Below are positions 45,256 to 56,099 of a stretch of 64,000 bases of DNA, one piece after another. Below the pieces are notes generated by a model. The model was not told the origin of the DNA. It ran no database searches and saw only the letters and a program-made list of their open reading frames with translations. The DNA lies in contig JAPDFW010000070.1 in NCBI GenBank assembly GCA_028826165.1, positions 1,309,501 to 1,373,500 on the forward strand. Reading direction: 5' to 3'. Origin of the DNA: Anaeramoeba ignava. Its lineage: Eukaryota; Metamonada; Anaeramoebidae. The first letter of the stretch is position 1; each line of letters opens with the position of its first letter. A program made the translations under genes and the position numbers.

Positions 45256-46756
45256 ATGAACTCTTTATCCCAAGAAATCCAACAAAAATTAATACAAGAT
45301 TATTTCAAAATTAACGGAGAAAACCTTTTTACAGATTTTTCAATTGAAACTGACGAAAAAAAACCGCCTTTACGTTGTCACAGAATAATTTTATTTGCTC
45401 GAAGCCAGTTCTTTAAAGACTTATTCCAGAAATCCAAAACAGAAGATAAAATCACTATTCAAGACATCCCAAGAAAAGTTTTACAGCAGACATTAAGTTA
45501 TTTATATTCAGGAATTTGTGATATTGACGAAACAAAATTTGTGGATTTTCTCAAAGTGGCAGAAAAATTCCAATTGGATGAACTTAAAAAGCATCTCGAA
45601 GTCGTGATCAAAGACAAGATATCAGTAGGAAATGTTCTTTCCATTTTCAATGCTTTGGCGTCTTTGAACTTGTCATATCCAGAAATCCAAAAAGAAAGCG
45701 AGAAAATTATCAAGCAAAATATAAAAGCAATTTTAAAAACAGAAGAATTTTTGAGTTTGTCTGAAGAAACACTCGAGAAGATACTTTCCATCAAGCAAAT
45801 CCAGCATAAAGCGCTAGTTCATATCTTCCAGGGTTTGTTGAAGTGGGGCAAGCATCGGTATGGTGTTTCCAGTATTGAGGAAATGGACCAAAAAAAAGTC
45901 GAAGAATTTCAAAACTTGATCCAAAATTTAATGTTAAAAATTCAACTGCAGAATATCACAATAAGACAAATTGAGGAAATGAAGAAGCTGAAATTCTTTG
46001 ACGAAATCCCGCAACAGATCCAGTTCAACATTAATTTGTTAGCAAAGAAAAACAAGCAAGACCAAGAAATTGAGAAACTTCAACAAGAAACAGAGAAAGT
46101 GAAAAAAAAAATAATCAAAACAGTTAATCAGGAGAATCAAGAAAAACCGAAGAAACCCAAAAAACCCAAAACAAAAGATGAACCAAAGAAAGAAGATTTG
46201 GGACCGTTTGTCGGATCTTCAATAATTACAAAGAAAATTTACGCTCAATATTTAAAAGCTTGGCTCAAAGACGATTCTTTTTTTAATCATTTGCAAATAT
46301 GTTTTTCAGCAGCAAAAGACGGTTTTGATTGCAAGATTTTCCACCAGAAATGTGATGATCGCAAGAAAACACTTGTTTTAATCAAAACAACTGAGAATTT
46401 CATTTTTGGAGGTTATACTTCAGTCGGTTGGCAAAAAGGAAGTAATAAAAAGAAAGATTTGGGATGCAGATGCCTTTATCTTTTCCTTGAAAAACCCCAA
46501 AAATCTCAAACCCACTAAGTTCCCCATTTCTAAAAGAAGAGAAATGCATGCTGTTTATTACGGAACTCAATTTGGTCCTATTTTCGGTGGAAATGATATT
46601 TATATTTATGGTAATTTGAAAGGTGGTCATACTGATTTCGGTTTTTCTTATGCTTTGCCTCATGGAATTGAATACTCTTCTCAAGATGCCTTGGAATTTT
46701 TTGCTGGTTCTTATAAGATGTGGAAAATTGAAGAGTTGGAAGTTTATTGTTTGTGA
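45256..46756 (+). CDS. BTB-BACK-TLDc domain protein (one frame break)
   Basis: BTB domain at about residues 20-115 (FTDFSIETDEKKPPLRCHRI, LFARSQFFKDLFQ, TLSYLYSG), BACK-like helices to about 230, a Lys/Gln-rich coiled region at about 265-315, then a TLDc domain: SSIITKKIYAQYLKAWL, FIFGGYTSVGWQKG, DADAFIFSLKNP, FGPIFGGNDIYI. BTB proteins often act as Cullin-3 adaptors; TLDc domains occur in oxidation-resistance and V-ATPase-binding proteins. The reading frame changes near 46450-46460 inside the TLDc domain. Removing one A from the AAAAA run at about 46448-46452 yields a continuous 499-residue protein, so I treat this as one gene. No introns. GC content is higher than in neighbouring spacers. 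Confidence 0.85.
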
Positions 46757-47113
46757 TTTTTGGATTGATTTTTTAAATTGATTTTAAATTGATTTTTAAA
46801 TTGATTTTTGGATTGATTTTTTTAAATTGATTTAAATTGATTTTTGGATTGATTTTTTTAATTGATTTTTGGATTGATTTTTAAATTGATTTAAATTGAT
46901 TTTTGGATTGATTTTTGGATTGATTTTTGGATTGATTTTTGGATTGATTTTTGGATTGATTTTTTAATTGATTTTTTAATTGATTTGTTTTGTTTTGTTT
47001 TGTTTTGTTTTGTTTTGTTTTGTTTTGTTTTGTTTTGTTGTTTTGTTCAATCCAAAAAATTTTAAAAAAAAAATTTTAAAAAAAAGTTTTTCATTTTTTT
47101 CTCTAAAATTAAA
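46757..47113. repeat. Spacer with TTGATTTTT and TTTTG repeats
   Basis: 46760-46985 holds TTGATTTTTGGA/TTGATTTTTTAAA-type units; 46985-47040 is a (GTTTT)n pentamer array of about ten units; the rest is poly-A/T 5' to the next gene. No gene seen. Confidence 0.85.
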
Positions 47114-47814
47114 ATGATAACAGAAATCCCCTTACTTACACCACCTGATAAATTTGGAATTGTTGAACCTGGAATATTTCGTTCAAATACTATCCATGAT
47201 ATTAATTTCTCTTTCCTTCAAACTCTCAAACTAAAAACAGTTATTCAATTATCTCCTGAACTTCCAACAAAATCTCTCTTAGTTTTTTATGAGGAAAATG
47301 GAATAAATTTTATTCATCTTGGATTTAGAAAATGGAATGTAGAAATTACATGGAAACCAATGAGTGAGGAAATTATAAAAGAAGCTCTTGAAATTGTATT
47401 GAATGTTGAAAAGCATCCAATTTTGATAACTTGCACGTAATTTAAATCAAATTAAATTAAATTAAATTAAATTAAATTAAATTTTAATTTACATTCTTAG
47501 TTCAGGAATCCACCAAACTGGTGTTTTAGTTGGCTGTCTCAGAAAACTCCAAAAATGGAACTTAAATTCCATTTTATTAGAAAATATTTTTTATGGTTTA
47601 GGAACTGTTCGGCTTCAATCTGAACAATTGATCGAGTCATATGACACTGATCTTGTCGATTTACCATCAAATCTTCCTGAATGGTTTCAATTTCAAAGGA
47701 AATTAATGGTAATTTTTATTAAAATTCAATTATTTTAAATTTTTAAAAAATTTTTTAATTTTTGAATTTTATTTTATAAAGATGGAAGAAGATGAAGAAT
47801 TGCGAAAATTGTAA
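47114..47814 (+). CDS. Siw14/OCA1-type phosphatase-fold protein with altered P-loop, 3 exons
   Basis: Exons 47114..47436, 47501..47708 and 47782..47814 join to 187 residues. The fold is that of plant-and-fungal atypical dual-specificity phosphatases (Siw14/OCA family): PPDKFGIVEPGIFRSNT near the start, LKLKTVIQLSPE, then the P-loop region CTSGIHQTGVLVGCLRKLQK followed by W, and an IESYD element near the end. Active members have C-x5-R; here the loop reads C-T-S-G-I-H-Q, so the Arg that binds phosphate is Gln. Some yeast OCA proteins are also inactive, so this may be a pseudophosphatase that binds inositol pyrophosphates or partners without catalysis. The P-loop Cys codon lies directly at the end of exon 1. 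Confidence 0.85.
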
Positions 47815-49153
47815 ATAAATTAAACAAGAAAAAGAAAATCAAAAAGAAACAAAAAAAGGTTGTGAAAAAAGGAGAATTTACGAAAAAAAAAAAATTTTTT
47901 TTCTTTTTCTTCTTCTTTTTGTTTTTTGGTTAATTTGTTTTTGAATTGGTCAATAATTTATCCAAAAATATTTTAATTAAAAAACTTTTTAAATTAAAGG
48001 AATAAAATAATTAAATTAAAGGGACAAAATTCTTAAATTAACCCTTAAAAGAAAATTATTAAATAAATTAAAATTAAATTTAAAATAAAAATTCATTTAT
48101 TTAATTTTAATTTTAATTTTAAATTTTAATTTATGATCAAATTTTTTTCAATAGTTAAATAAATAAATAAATAAAAATTTTGGAAGAAGAAAGAAAAAAG
48201 ACAAAAATTCTTTTTAAATTCAAAATAAAATTAAAAATTAAAAAATAAAAAAAATTGGAAGAAATGATCAACTTATTAAAATTAATTTAATTTAATTAAA
48301 TTTTAAATTAATTTTAATTTATCTTTTCTTTTTTAATTTTTTTAATAATTTTTTTAATAATTTTTTTATTAATTTTTTTAATAGGAATTTTTGTTTGAAT
48401 TTTGAATAGTTTTTGATCACTATTTAAATTTAATTTGATAAATGAATTTTTTAATTTAAAAAATTTAATTTTAATTTTAATTTTAATTTTCCCTTTTGAT
48501 TTTCTGTTTCTTTTTTAAGATCTTTTTCAAATTAAAAAATTAAAAAAAAATTAAACAAAATTAATAAAAAAAAAAAAGGAAAGATCTTATTTGACACACC
48601 AAAATAACTAAAATCAAATTTAAATTAAAATCAAATTTAAATTAAAATCAAATTTAAACTAAAAAATAAAAGGAAAAATAAAAATAAAAATAAAAGGTTT
48701 TTATTATTATTTTTATAAAAAGATCAAAAAACAATTGACTTTGAAGAATAAAAAAACAAAAAAAACAACAAATAGACAAATAGACAAATAGACAAATAGA
48801 CAAATAAAATAATAAAAATAATAAAAATAAAATATAAATAAAAAGGAGATCAAACTAAATAAAAACCCAAAAAAATAAAAAAACAAAAAAACAAAAAAAC
48901 AAAATAAAAAATAAAAAAAAAAAAACACGGAATAAAAAAAATTTTTTAGTATTATAAGTATAACCGAATAAATGATCGAAAAAACTGAGTCTCTTGATCG
49001 TTATTAAAAATAATATCTAGAAAACTTTGCGATCTTTAAATTAATTTTTTAATAACAAAAAAGGGATATTTATAAGTCACGATTTTTTTTCCATTTTTTT
49101 TTTTTTAAAAAAATTTTAATTATTTTTTTCTTTATTTATTTTTTTTTTTTTCA
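47815..49153. repeat. 1.3-kb intergenic AT-rich spacer with short repeats
   Basis: The longest gene-free stretch outside introns. It holds poly-A/T, TAAATTAAAATCAAAT repeats (about 48605-48660), an ACAAATAG array (about 48770-48810) and A-rich AATAAAAA tracts. A more complex patch lies at about 48950-49080 and is listed separately. No coding region supported. Confidence 0.7.
48950..49080. other. Higher-complexity island upstream of the HMG gene, function unknown
   Basis: About 130 bp of non-repetitive sequence with AACCGAATAAATGATCG, CTGAGTCTCTTGATCG and CTTTGCGATC, in contrast to the simple repeats around it. It could be the HMG gene promoter or a small RNA gene. I tried to match tRNA, U6, U1, U2 and C/D snoRNA features by eye and found none convincing. 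Confidence 0.3.
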
Positions 49154-50683
49154 ATGGAACAAAAAACAACAAGGATTAATAAAAAAAAAAAGAAAAGAAA
49201 TGCTTTTCCGAAAAAGCCCCGAAATGGTTATTTTATTTTCTGTGCTGATGCAAGACAAACTATAAAGGAACAATATCCAGAAATGTCCATTAGTGAAATT
49301 GGAAAACTTCTTGGCAAAATGTGGAATGAACTGGATCCCGAAGAAAAAAAAGTAAAAATACTTATTAAAATTCATTTTAAATAACTCCCATAATTTATTT
49401 TTACGTGTTGTTTTTTTTAATTAACGAGTTAATTTAATAATTTAATTTAATAATTTAATAATTTAATAATTTAATAATAGATTTAATGATTTAATTTGAT
49501 AATAGATTTGATAATAGATTTGATAATAGATTTAATAATTTGATTTAATGATTTAATAATTTGATATTTTAATAATTTGATTTAATGATTTGATTTAATG
49601 ATTTGATATTTTAATAATTTAATAATTTAATGATTTGATTTAATAATTTAATAATTTAATAATTTGATTTAATAATTTGATTTAATAATTTAATAATTTA
49701 ATAATTTAATAATTTGATTTAATAATTTAATAATTTGATTTAATGATTTAATAATTTAATAATTTAATAATTTAATAATTTAATGATTTGATTTAATAAT
49801 TTAATGATTTAATAATTTGATTTAATAATTTAATAATTTAATAATTTAATAATTTAATAATTTAATAATTTGATAATAGATTTAATAATTTAATAATTTG
49901 ATTTAATGATTTAATAATTTAATAATTTAATAATTTAATAATTTGATTTAATGATTTAATAATTTAATAATTTAATAATTTAATAATTTAATAATTTAAT
50001 AATAGATTTAATAATAGATTTAATAATTTGATTTAATAATTTGATTTAATAATTTGATAATTTAATAATTTAATTTAATAATTGAATAATAATAATTTAA
50101 TAATTTAATTGAATTAATAGAAATATAGTGAAAAAGCTAAACAAGAACAAGAAGAATATTCCCAGAAATTATATAAATTAGCAGAAAAAAATAAGAGAAA
50201 AGAAGAGAAAAATATATCAAAACCAAAAAAAAAAGCAAAAAAAAGAAAAAAAAAACCACAAAATCCATTCTTTTTATTCAGTCAAGAAGTTAGACCACAA
50301 GTCCGAGAAAAAAATCCAAAACTTCATCAAAGCGAAATTTCAAGAATAATAGGCAAAATGTGGAGAAATTTAACTGATCAAGAAAAAACTGTAAATTGAT
50401 TTTTTATAAAAAAAAAAGTGGAACAAAAAATATTTTTTTTTCTCATCTTTTTAAATTTGGAAAAATTTAATTAAATAATTAATAAAAGCCTTATCGACAA
50501 AAAGGAGCTGAATTAAGTGCACAATATAAAGAAGGAAAAAAACAAGAAAAAGAAGAAAAAGAAGAAAAAAAAAAAGAAAAGAAAAAGAAAAAGAAAAAGG
50601 AAAAAGAAGAGAAAGAAAAAGAAGAGAAAGAAAAAGAAGAGAAAGAGAAAGAGAATGAAAAAGATAAAGATCATTCCAATTAA
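49154..50683 (+). CDS. Double HMG-box protein, 3 exons
   Basis: Exons 49154..49351, 50121..50390 and 50489..50683 join to 220 residues. Box 1: PKKPRNGYFIFCADARQTIK, YPEMSISEIGKLLGKMWNEL, then YSEKAKQEQEEY. Box 2: KPQNPFFLFSQEVRPQVR, KLHQSEISRIIGKMWRNL, then PYRQKGAELSAQYKEG. Each box is split by an intron just before the third helix, at the same position, which suggests internal duplication of an intron-containing box. The tail is a Lys/Glu run. HMG-box proteins of this non-sequence-specific kind bend DNA in chromatin or mitochondria-like organelles; no targeting peptide is evident. Intron 1 is a 770-bp satellite. Confidence 0.9.
49352..50120 (+). repeat. AATTTAATA / GATTTAAT satellite, HMG intron 1
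   Basis: 770 bp of AATTTAATA-type 8-9 bp units mixed with GATTTAAT and AATAGATTT variants, different from the hexamers elsewhere. Not A-rich on the sense strand. Confidence 0.9.
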
Positions 50684-50825
50684 TTAAAAGAAAATGATTG
50701 ATTGATTTTTTTTGTTAAATTATCTATTTAATTTTTTTTAGGAGTAATTTTATTAAAAAATTTTTTTTTCATTTTTCATTTTTCATTTTTCATTTTTCTC
50801 TAAATATTTTAAAATAATAAATAAT

Positions 50826-51683
50826 ATGGATACTACAAATCCAAATAAAAAAGAATCTTTTATTTGCACAACTTGTCTTACAGAATTCGAATTGAATCAA
50901 GATTTATTAAACCATTACAAAAGTGAATGGCATCGTTTCAATTTAGTAAGAAAATCTTCATCTAAAAAACCTGTTTCTCTTCAACAATTCGAAGAAGATC
51001 GAAAAGTTTTAGAACAACCAACACAATTCTCAAGAAGAAAAATAAGGCAGTTAAATAAAAGAGAAAAAAAGCATCGAATCAAAAAAAAAATTCAACAACA
51101 CAAACAAAAAATCCAATCAAAAAAAAATCAAAAACAAACTTTGGAACAGGAAAATGAAAAAAAATCAAATCTTAATGAAGAAGATGAAGCAAAAGCTTTG
51201 CAAAAAAAAATGGATGAAAAAATTGAGAAAAAAATTCAGCAAAACAAAAAATATCTTTCTTTAAAAAATTGTTTATTTTGCCCCAAAAAATTCGATTCAA
51301 TTCAAAAAGTTCTAAAACATATGGAAGAAAATCATAGTTTAATAATTCCTGATTTAGATCATGTAAACGATATTGAAGAATTACTTTTATTTTTCCATGA
51401 AAAAATCACAATTGGAAATTATTGTTTATTTTGCAATAAAGAATTTAAGAATTTAAATTCAGTTAGAAATCATATGAAAGATTTAGGTCATTCCAAAATG
51501 AATATAAATTTAGCAAATTTTGGTGAATACAAGAAATTTTATGATTATTATGATAGTGATGATTATGATGATAGTGATTATGATTATGAAGAAGATGATG
51601 ATTATTATTATTATGAAAATGATAATGAAAATGATAATGAAAATGAAAATGAAAATGATAATGAAAATGATTCTTCAAATTAG
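50826..51683 (+). CDS. REI1/ZNF622-like C2H2 zinc-finger protein, short form
   Basis: 285 residues, no intron. The first finger CTTCLTEFELNQDLLNHYKS with WHRFNLVRK is the REI1/ZNF622 signature for pre-60S factors. A Lys/Gln-rich coiled segment follows, then CLFCPKKFDSIQKVLKHMEE and CLFCNKEFKNLNSVRNHMKD, matching the paired later fingers (family: CLFC...HM..H, then 'IPDxxYL' as here IPDLDHVNDIEELL). The protein ends in an acidic Asp/Tyr/Asn/Glu run right after the second of these fingers. It lacks the second finger of ZNF622 and the long conserved C-terminal domain. REI1 releases Arx1 and checks the tunnel of cytoplasmic pre-60S subunits; whether this short form does so is unclear. The HMG gene ends 142 bp upstream. 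Confidence 0.78.
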   Translation: MDTTNPNKKESFICTTCLTEFELNQDLLNHYKSEWHRFNLVRKSSSKKPVSLQQFEEDRKVLEQPTQFSRRKIRQLNKREKKHRIKKKIQQHKQKIQSKKNQKQTLEQENEKKSNLNEEDEAKALQKKMDEKIEKKIQQNKKYLSLKNCLFCPKKFDSIQKVLKHMEENHSLIIPDLDHVNDIEELLLFFHEKITIGNYCLFCNKEFKNLNSVRNHMKDLGHSKMNINLANFGEYKKFYDYYDSDDYDDSDYDYEEDDDYYYYENDNENDNENENENDNENDSSN

Positions 51684-52079
51684 AAAAAAAAAAATTAATA
51701 AAAAAGTTATTTTCTTTCTTTTTTTTTTTTTAAAGAACAAGAAAAGGAAAGAAAGAAAATTAGAAAAAATTGTTTTTGATAATAATTTTGTTTTTTTTTT
51801 AATGAATTTGGAAAAAAAAAAATTTCTTTAAAATCTTAAAGTTTTTCTTTCATCAAATTTTTTTTTTTTTTGGAAAAGAAGGAAAACAAAATTTTTGAAA
51901 AAAAAAAAAGAAGAAAAAAGAGTTCCTTGTTTCTAGAATTGATAGATAAAATGATTTTGTTGTTGTTTTTTTTTTTTTTTTGATTTGATTTTTGTTTAAA
52001 AGAAAAATATTTTGAAAAAAAAATTTGTTTGGTTTTCTTTTCAAAATATTTTTTTTTTAATAAAAATGTATTTACTCTT
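51684..52079. other. Convergent 3' spacer between REI1-like and PP2A-A genes
   Basis: About 400 bp of poly-A, poly-T and AAAATTTTT tracts between two converging genes. Nothing recognisable; 3' ends and polyadenylation signals are expected here. Confidence 0.6.
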
Positions 52080-55000
52080 CTATTTTTTCCTTAAATGACC
52101 TAATAAAAAATTAAAATAAAAAATTAAAAATCAAATTAAAATTTAAATTGATAATAATTTTTACCTTGAATTTTTTTCAAAGTCTGATGAGCAAAAAACT
52201 TGACATCTCTGTCTTTATCTAACGATAATTTTTGCAAACATGGTTCAACATATTTTCCAATTAATTTTGAATCAAGTGTTGATCCCATTTTTTCTATTAT
52301 CTTTGCTAAATAGAATCTAACATTAGGAATTGGATCTTCTACAAGTTGGATCATTTTTGTGAGTATTTCTTCTTGGACATTTTGTGAATCAACAAATTTT
52401 GTCAATAACTAAAGAACAGAAATTAATTTTTATGAATTTAATTTTTTTAAATTTAATTTTTTTAAATTTAATTTTTTAAATTTAATTTTTTTGAATTTAA
52501 ATTTTTGAATTTAATTTTTTTAAATTTATTTTTTTTGAATTTAATTTTTTTAAATTTAATTTTTTTTGAATTTAATTTTTTTGAAATTAAATTTTTTTGA
52601 ATTAAATTTTTTTAAATTTAATTTTTTGAGAATTTAATTTTTAAATTTAATTTTTTTGAATTTAATTTTTAAATTTAATTTTTAAATTTAATTTTTTTGA
52701 ATTTAATTTTTTTGAAATTATTTTTTTTGAATTTAATTTTTTTAAATTTAATTTTTATAAATTTAATTTTTTGAAATTTAATTTTTTTAAATTTAATTTT
52801 TTGAAATTTAATTTTTTTGAATTTATTTTTTACCATTAAAGAATATAAAGAAATTTGTCTAAGAAGATAACTTTTGTCAGTTAAAAGCTGTGATATTTTT
52901 GGAAGAAGAATTTCATGAGTCCATTCAACTCCAAATATCTTTCCAACATCAGCTAAACTTTGACCAGCAGCTTCTCGAATTAAATGAACAGTATCAGTAA
53001 GCCATTTTCCAGATAAAGGAATTAATGATTGATTAAATATTTCTTTTCCCTAATTTTTTTGAAATGAATTTTTTTAATTCAAATTTTTTTGAAATGAATT
53101 TTTTTAATGAAATTTTTTTAATTCAAATTTTTTTGAAATGAATTTTTTTAATTGAATTTTTTTAATTCAAATTTTTTTAAATCAATTTTTTAAATTGAAT
53201 TTTTTTAAATCAATTTTTTTAATTTAATTTTTTTGAAATGAATTTTTAATTGAAATTTTTAAATTCAAATTTTTTTGAATTGAAATTTTTTGAATTGAAT
53301 TTTTTTGAAATGAATTTTTTTAAATCAATTTTTTTAATTTAATTTTTTTGAATTTAAATTTTTTAAATTTAATTTTTTTAATTTAATTTTTTAAAAGGAA
53401 TTTTTTTAATTCAAATTTTTTAATTCAAATTTTTTTAATTCAAATTTTTAAATTATAATTACAAGTGATTTCGCAATTTCAGGAACTAAATTAATAATCT
53501 TCAATCTATTTCTCCATTTTTGATCAACAGAAAGCTCATTCAAAGCAGTTAAAATAGACTCTGAAATAATGGGAACACCAACAATAGAAGTTAAACTCTC
53601 CAAATTAGAAATAATGTTAATCTTAACTTCTGAATTAAATTCTGACATCAATTCCAAAACTAAAGGAACAAGCTTTACTTTTGATTGCTCTTCTCCAAGC
53701 AAAGGAGCTAATCCAGTTATTGAAGAACCAAAAGAACCTTAAATAAAAAAAAATTTCAAAAAAAAATTTTAAAAAATTAAAGAATTATTTTATAAATTAA
53801 ATTTGATTATAAAAAGTTTTGTTTTTGAGTTTTTTGTTTTTTTAGATTTTTCTACACTTCACAATATTAGAAGAATCATTAACAAGATCAGATGCAATAT
53901 CAATAACTTCTCCGCAAATAATATCTTTATAACTTTTCAAATGAGAACAGAATTTGGAAATTTTTGATGCTGATTTTGCTCGAACTTCAGGTTCAAAATC
54001 CTTGAGTAGCTTAAGATATGGTTTGAATAAATGTTCCTTAACAATTTCTGGTTCAAGAAGATCAGAGAACTAATGAAGAATAAATATATTTAAATGGATA
54101 AAAAAAATTGTTTTTTGTTTTGTTTTGTTTTTGTTTAAAAATTTTTTAAATAAATAAAAATTTACTTTAACAATATTTTGAGCAACAGAATAACGAACTC
54201 TCCATGATTTATCAACCATTAATTCTTTAAATAATGGGAGAATATATTTAATTCTTTCATCAAGAGAAAATTTTTGTGAAATTGAAACACAAGTTTTCGG
54301 AGATGATAATCGAACAGTATCTTGCATATCGTTACTCATATTATTGAAACAAGTTAAAAATTCATTGATAATTGAATCCTTTTCAATACAAGAAACAATA
54401 TCCTTAGAAAAAAAAATTTTTAATAAAGAAAAATTATGAGAAAATGAAAGGAAAATAATTTTTTTTTCATTGTAAATAAAATTTTACATGAAAACTTGAA
54501 GAAATTGCTTTACGAACAAAAGCTTCTGTATCTTTACATAAATTGGATATTGCTCTATTTTAAATAATAAATATTAATTTTAATTTTAATTATTAAATAT
54601 TTGATTTTTTAAATCAATTACTGTCTTAATTCAATTTGAGAATCAGGATCACATTTTGGATAGGTGCAGTTGAATAAAAAGCAAGAAGAAGAGCGAGGAA
54701 CAAAGCATGGACTTTTTGATAATTTTATAACAAGTGGGAAAATGTTATCTTGAATTTGTCTTTGATTCATTCCTTCACTTATTTTAATAACTGATTGGAT
54801 ACTCTATTTAAAGAATGAAAAGAAAAAAAAATTTTTTTTTGAAAGTTTGAATAATTTAAAAAAAAAAAAAATTTTAATTGCAAAATTACATTTTCTCTTG
54901 TTTTTTGGTCTTCATGAGATAATAAATAATCAAAAATCCCGATAATGCAATCAACATATTCATAGCCACCAATTAGTGGAATAAAATCACCTAATTCTTC

Positions 55001-56099
55001 TGCAATAACACGAAGTACTTCTTCATCTTCATTCTTACATTCTTTGATTTGATTATTTTATTTCATTTCATTTCATTTCATGTAATTAAATTTTTTTCAT
55101 TTTAATTTATTTCATTTCATGTAATTATATATTTTCTCTTACGACTCAAAAAAACTATCAACTCGGTTCTTGTTCTTTGCTCGCCAATTGCTTTGGAAAT
55201 TTTATGAAGATTCCTGAATGAAATTATTCGAGCTTTGAGATCTGTATTTATTAATCCATCAATTAAACCTGCTACTTCCTTAATAAATTTTTCTTGAACA
55301 GTTTTTTCATCTTCATCTTCATCATCTACAAATTCGTTGTCTTGGTTATCATTTAAATTTTTATTAATCTTAATTTCTGTAATTTGAGTATGCTCTTGGT
55401 TTTCGTTTTTATCTTCATTTTCATTTTTATCTTTATCTTTATCTTTATCTTTATTTTCATTTTCATTTTCATTTTCATTTTTATTTTTATTTTTATTTTC
55501 ATTTTCATTTTCATTTTCATTTTTATTTTCATTTTCATTTTTATTTTCATTTTCATTTTCATCTTCATTTTTATCTTCAGTATTTTCTAAAATGGTTTCT
55601 TTAATCAACTTTGGATCATTTTCTTGTGTTTCTGATTTATTATTTTGCAAATGGTTGTTTGGGGTGTTATTATTTGAATTACTTTCCTCATTAGATGTAT
55701 TATTTGCTTCTGCTAAATTTTCTTTGTTTGGTTCTTGAACTTGTTCATTTTGTTCAATTATATCCTGTTTTATTGTTTTTTGTTCAGAATCTAAAACATC
55801 ATTTTTTTGTTCGTTTGCTATTTAAATTTTATTATAAATTTCATTATAAATTTTATGTTTTTTTTTTTTCGATTTTTAATTTTTTAATTTTTTTAATTTT
55901 TCATCATAAAATTTTTCATTTTTGTTTATATTTTTTTTTTGGTGTTAATAAAGAGAAGTTTTTTAAATTAAATCTGAAGATATAAAATTTATATTTGTTT
56001 TTTCTTTTCTTATTGAAAAAAAAAATGTATTCGATTTAAAATGTGTAAAGAAAAAAAACACACAAATAAACCTTTTTTTTTGTTTTACTTACACATCAT
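52080..56099 (-). CDS. PPP2R1: PP2A scaffold (regulatory A) subunit, 11 exons, acidic N-terminal extension
   Basis: Exons 56093..56099, 55143..55817, 54890..55041, 54622..54803, 54488..54554, 54166..54402, 53856..54069, 53463..53737, 52834..53049, 52165..52408 and 52080..52099 total 2289 nt, an unbroken 762-residue frame. From about residue 190 on it is HEAT repeats of PP2A-A: FVPRSSSCFLFNCTYPK, NLCKDTEAFVRKA, DKSWRVRYSVAQN, LVPLVLELMSEF, KWLTDTVHLIREAAG, DPIPNVRFYLAKIIEKMG and DVKFFAHQTLKKI. This protein scaffolds the catalytic and B subunits. The first 190 residues, rich in Asn, Glu, Lys and Asp with ENENK repeats, are an unusual addition (family about 590 residues). Exon 1 is only 7 nt (ATGATGT) with a GTAAGT donor, and the last exon is 20 nt. 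Confidence 0.88.
52409..52833 (-). repeat. TTTAATTTTTTTGAA repeat, PP2A-A intron
   Basis: Irregular 12-16 bp units TTTAATTTTTTTAAA / TTTAATTTTTTTGAA on the plus strand, poly-A-rich on the sense strand. Confidence 0.85.
53050..53462 (-). repeat. AATTTTTTTGAAATG repeat, PP2A-A intron
   Basis: Irregular 15-18 bp units such as TTTTTTTGAAATGAA and TTTTTTAATTCAAA on the plus strand; related to, but distinct from, the preceding intron array. Confidence 0.85.
55405..55575 (-). repeat. Coding hexamer repeat (Glu-Asn/Lys-Asp) in PP2A-A
   Basis: ATTTTC, ATTTTT and ATCTTT hexamers on the plus strand encode ENENEN, NKNKN and DKDKDK runs in the N-terminal extension. Confidence 0.88.

Noticed and set aside
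46440-46456. Tiny 11-16 nt intron to explain the BTB-TLDc frame change
   Set aside because: GT...AG spans of 11 or 15 nt do not give the required frame, and the 16-nt option deletes a conserved Trp of the TLDc domain; one base less in the A run fits better.
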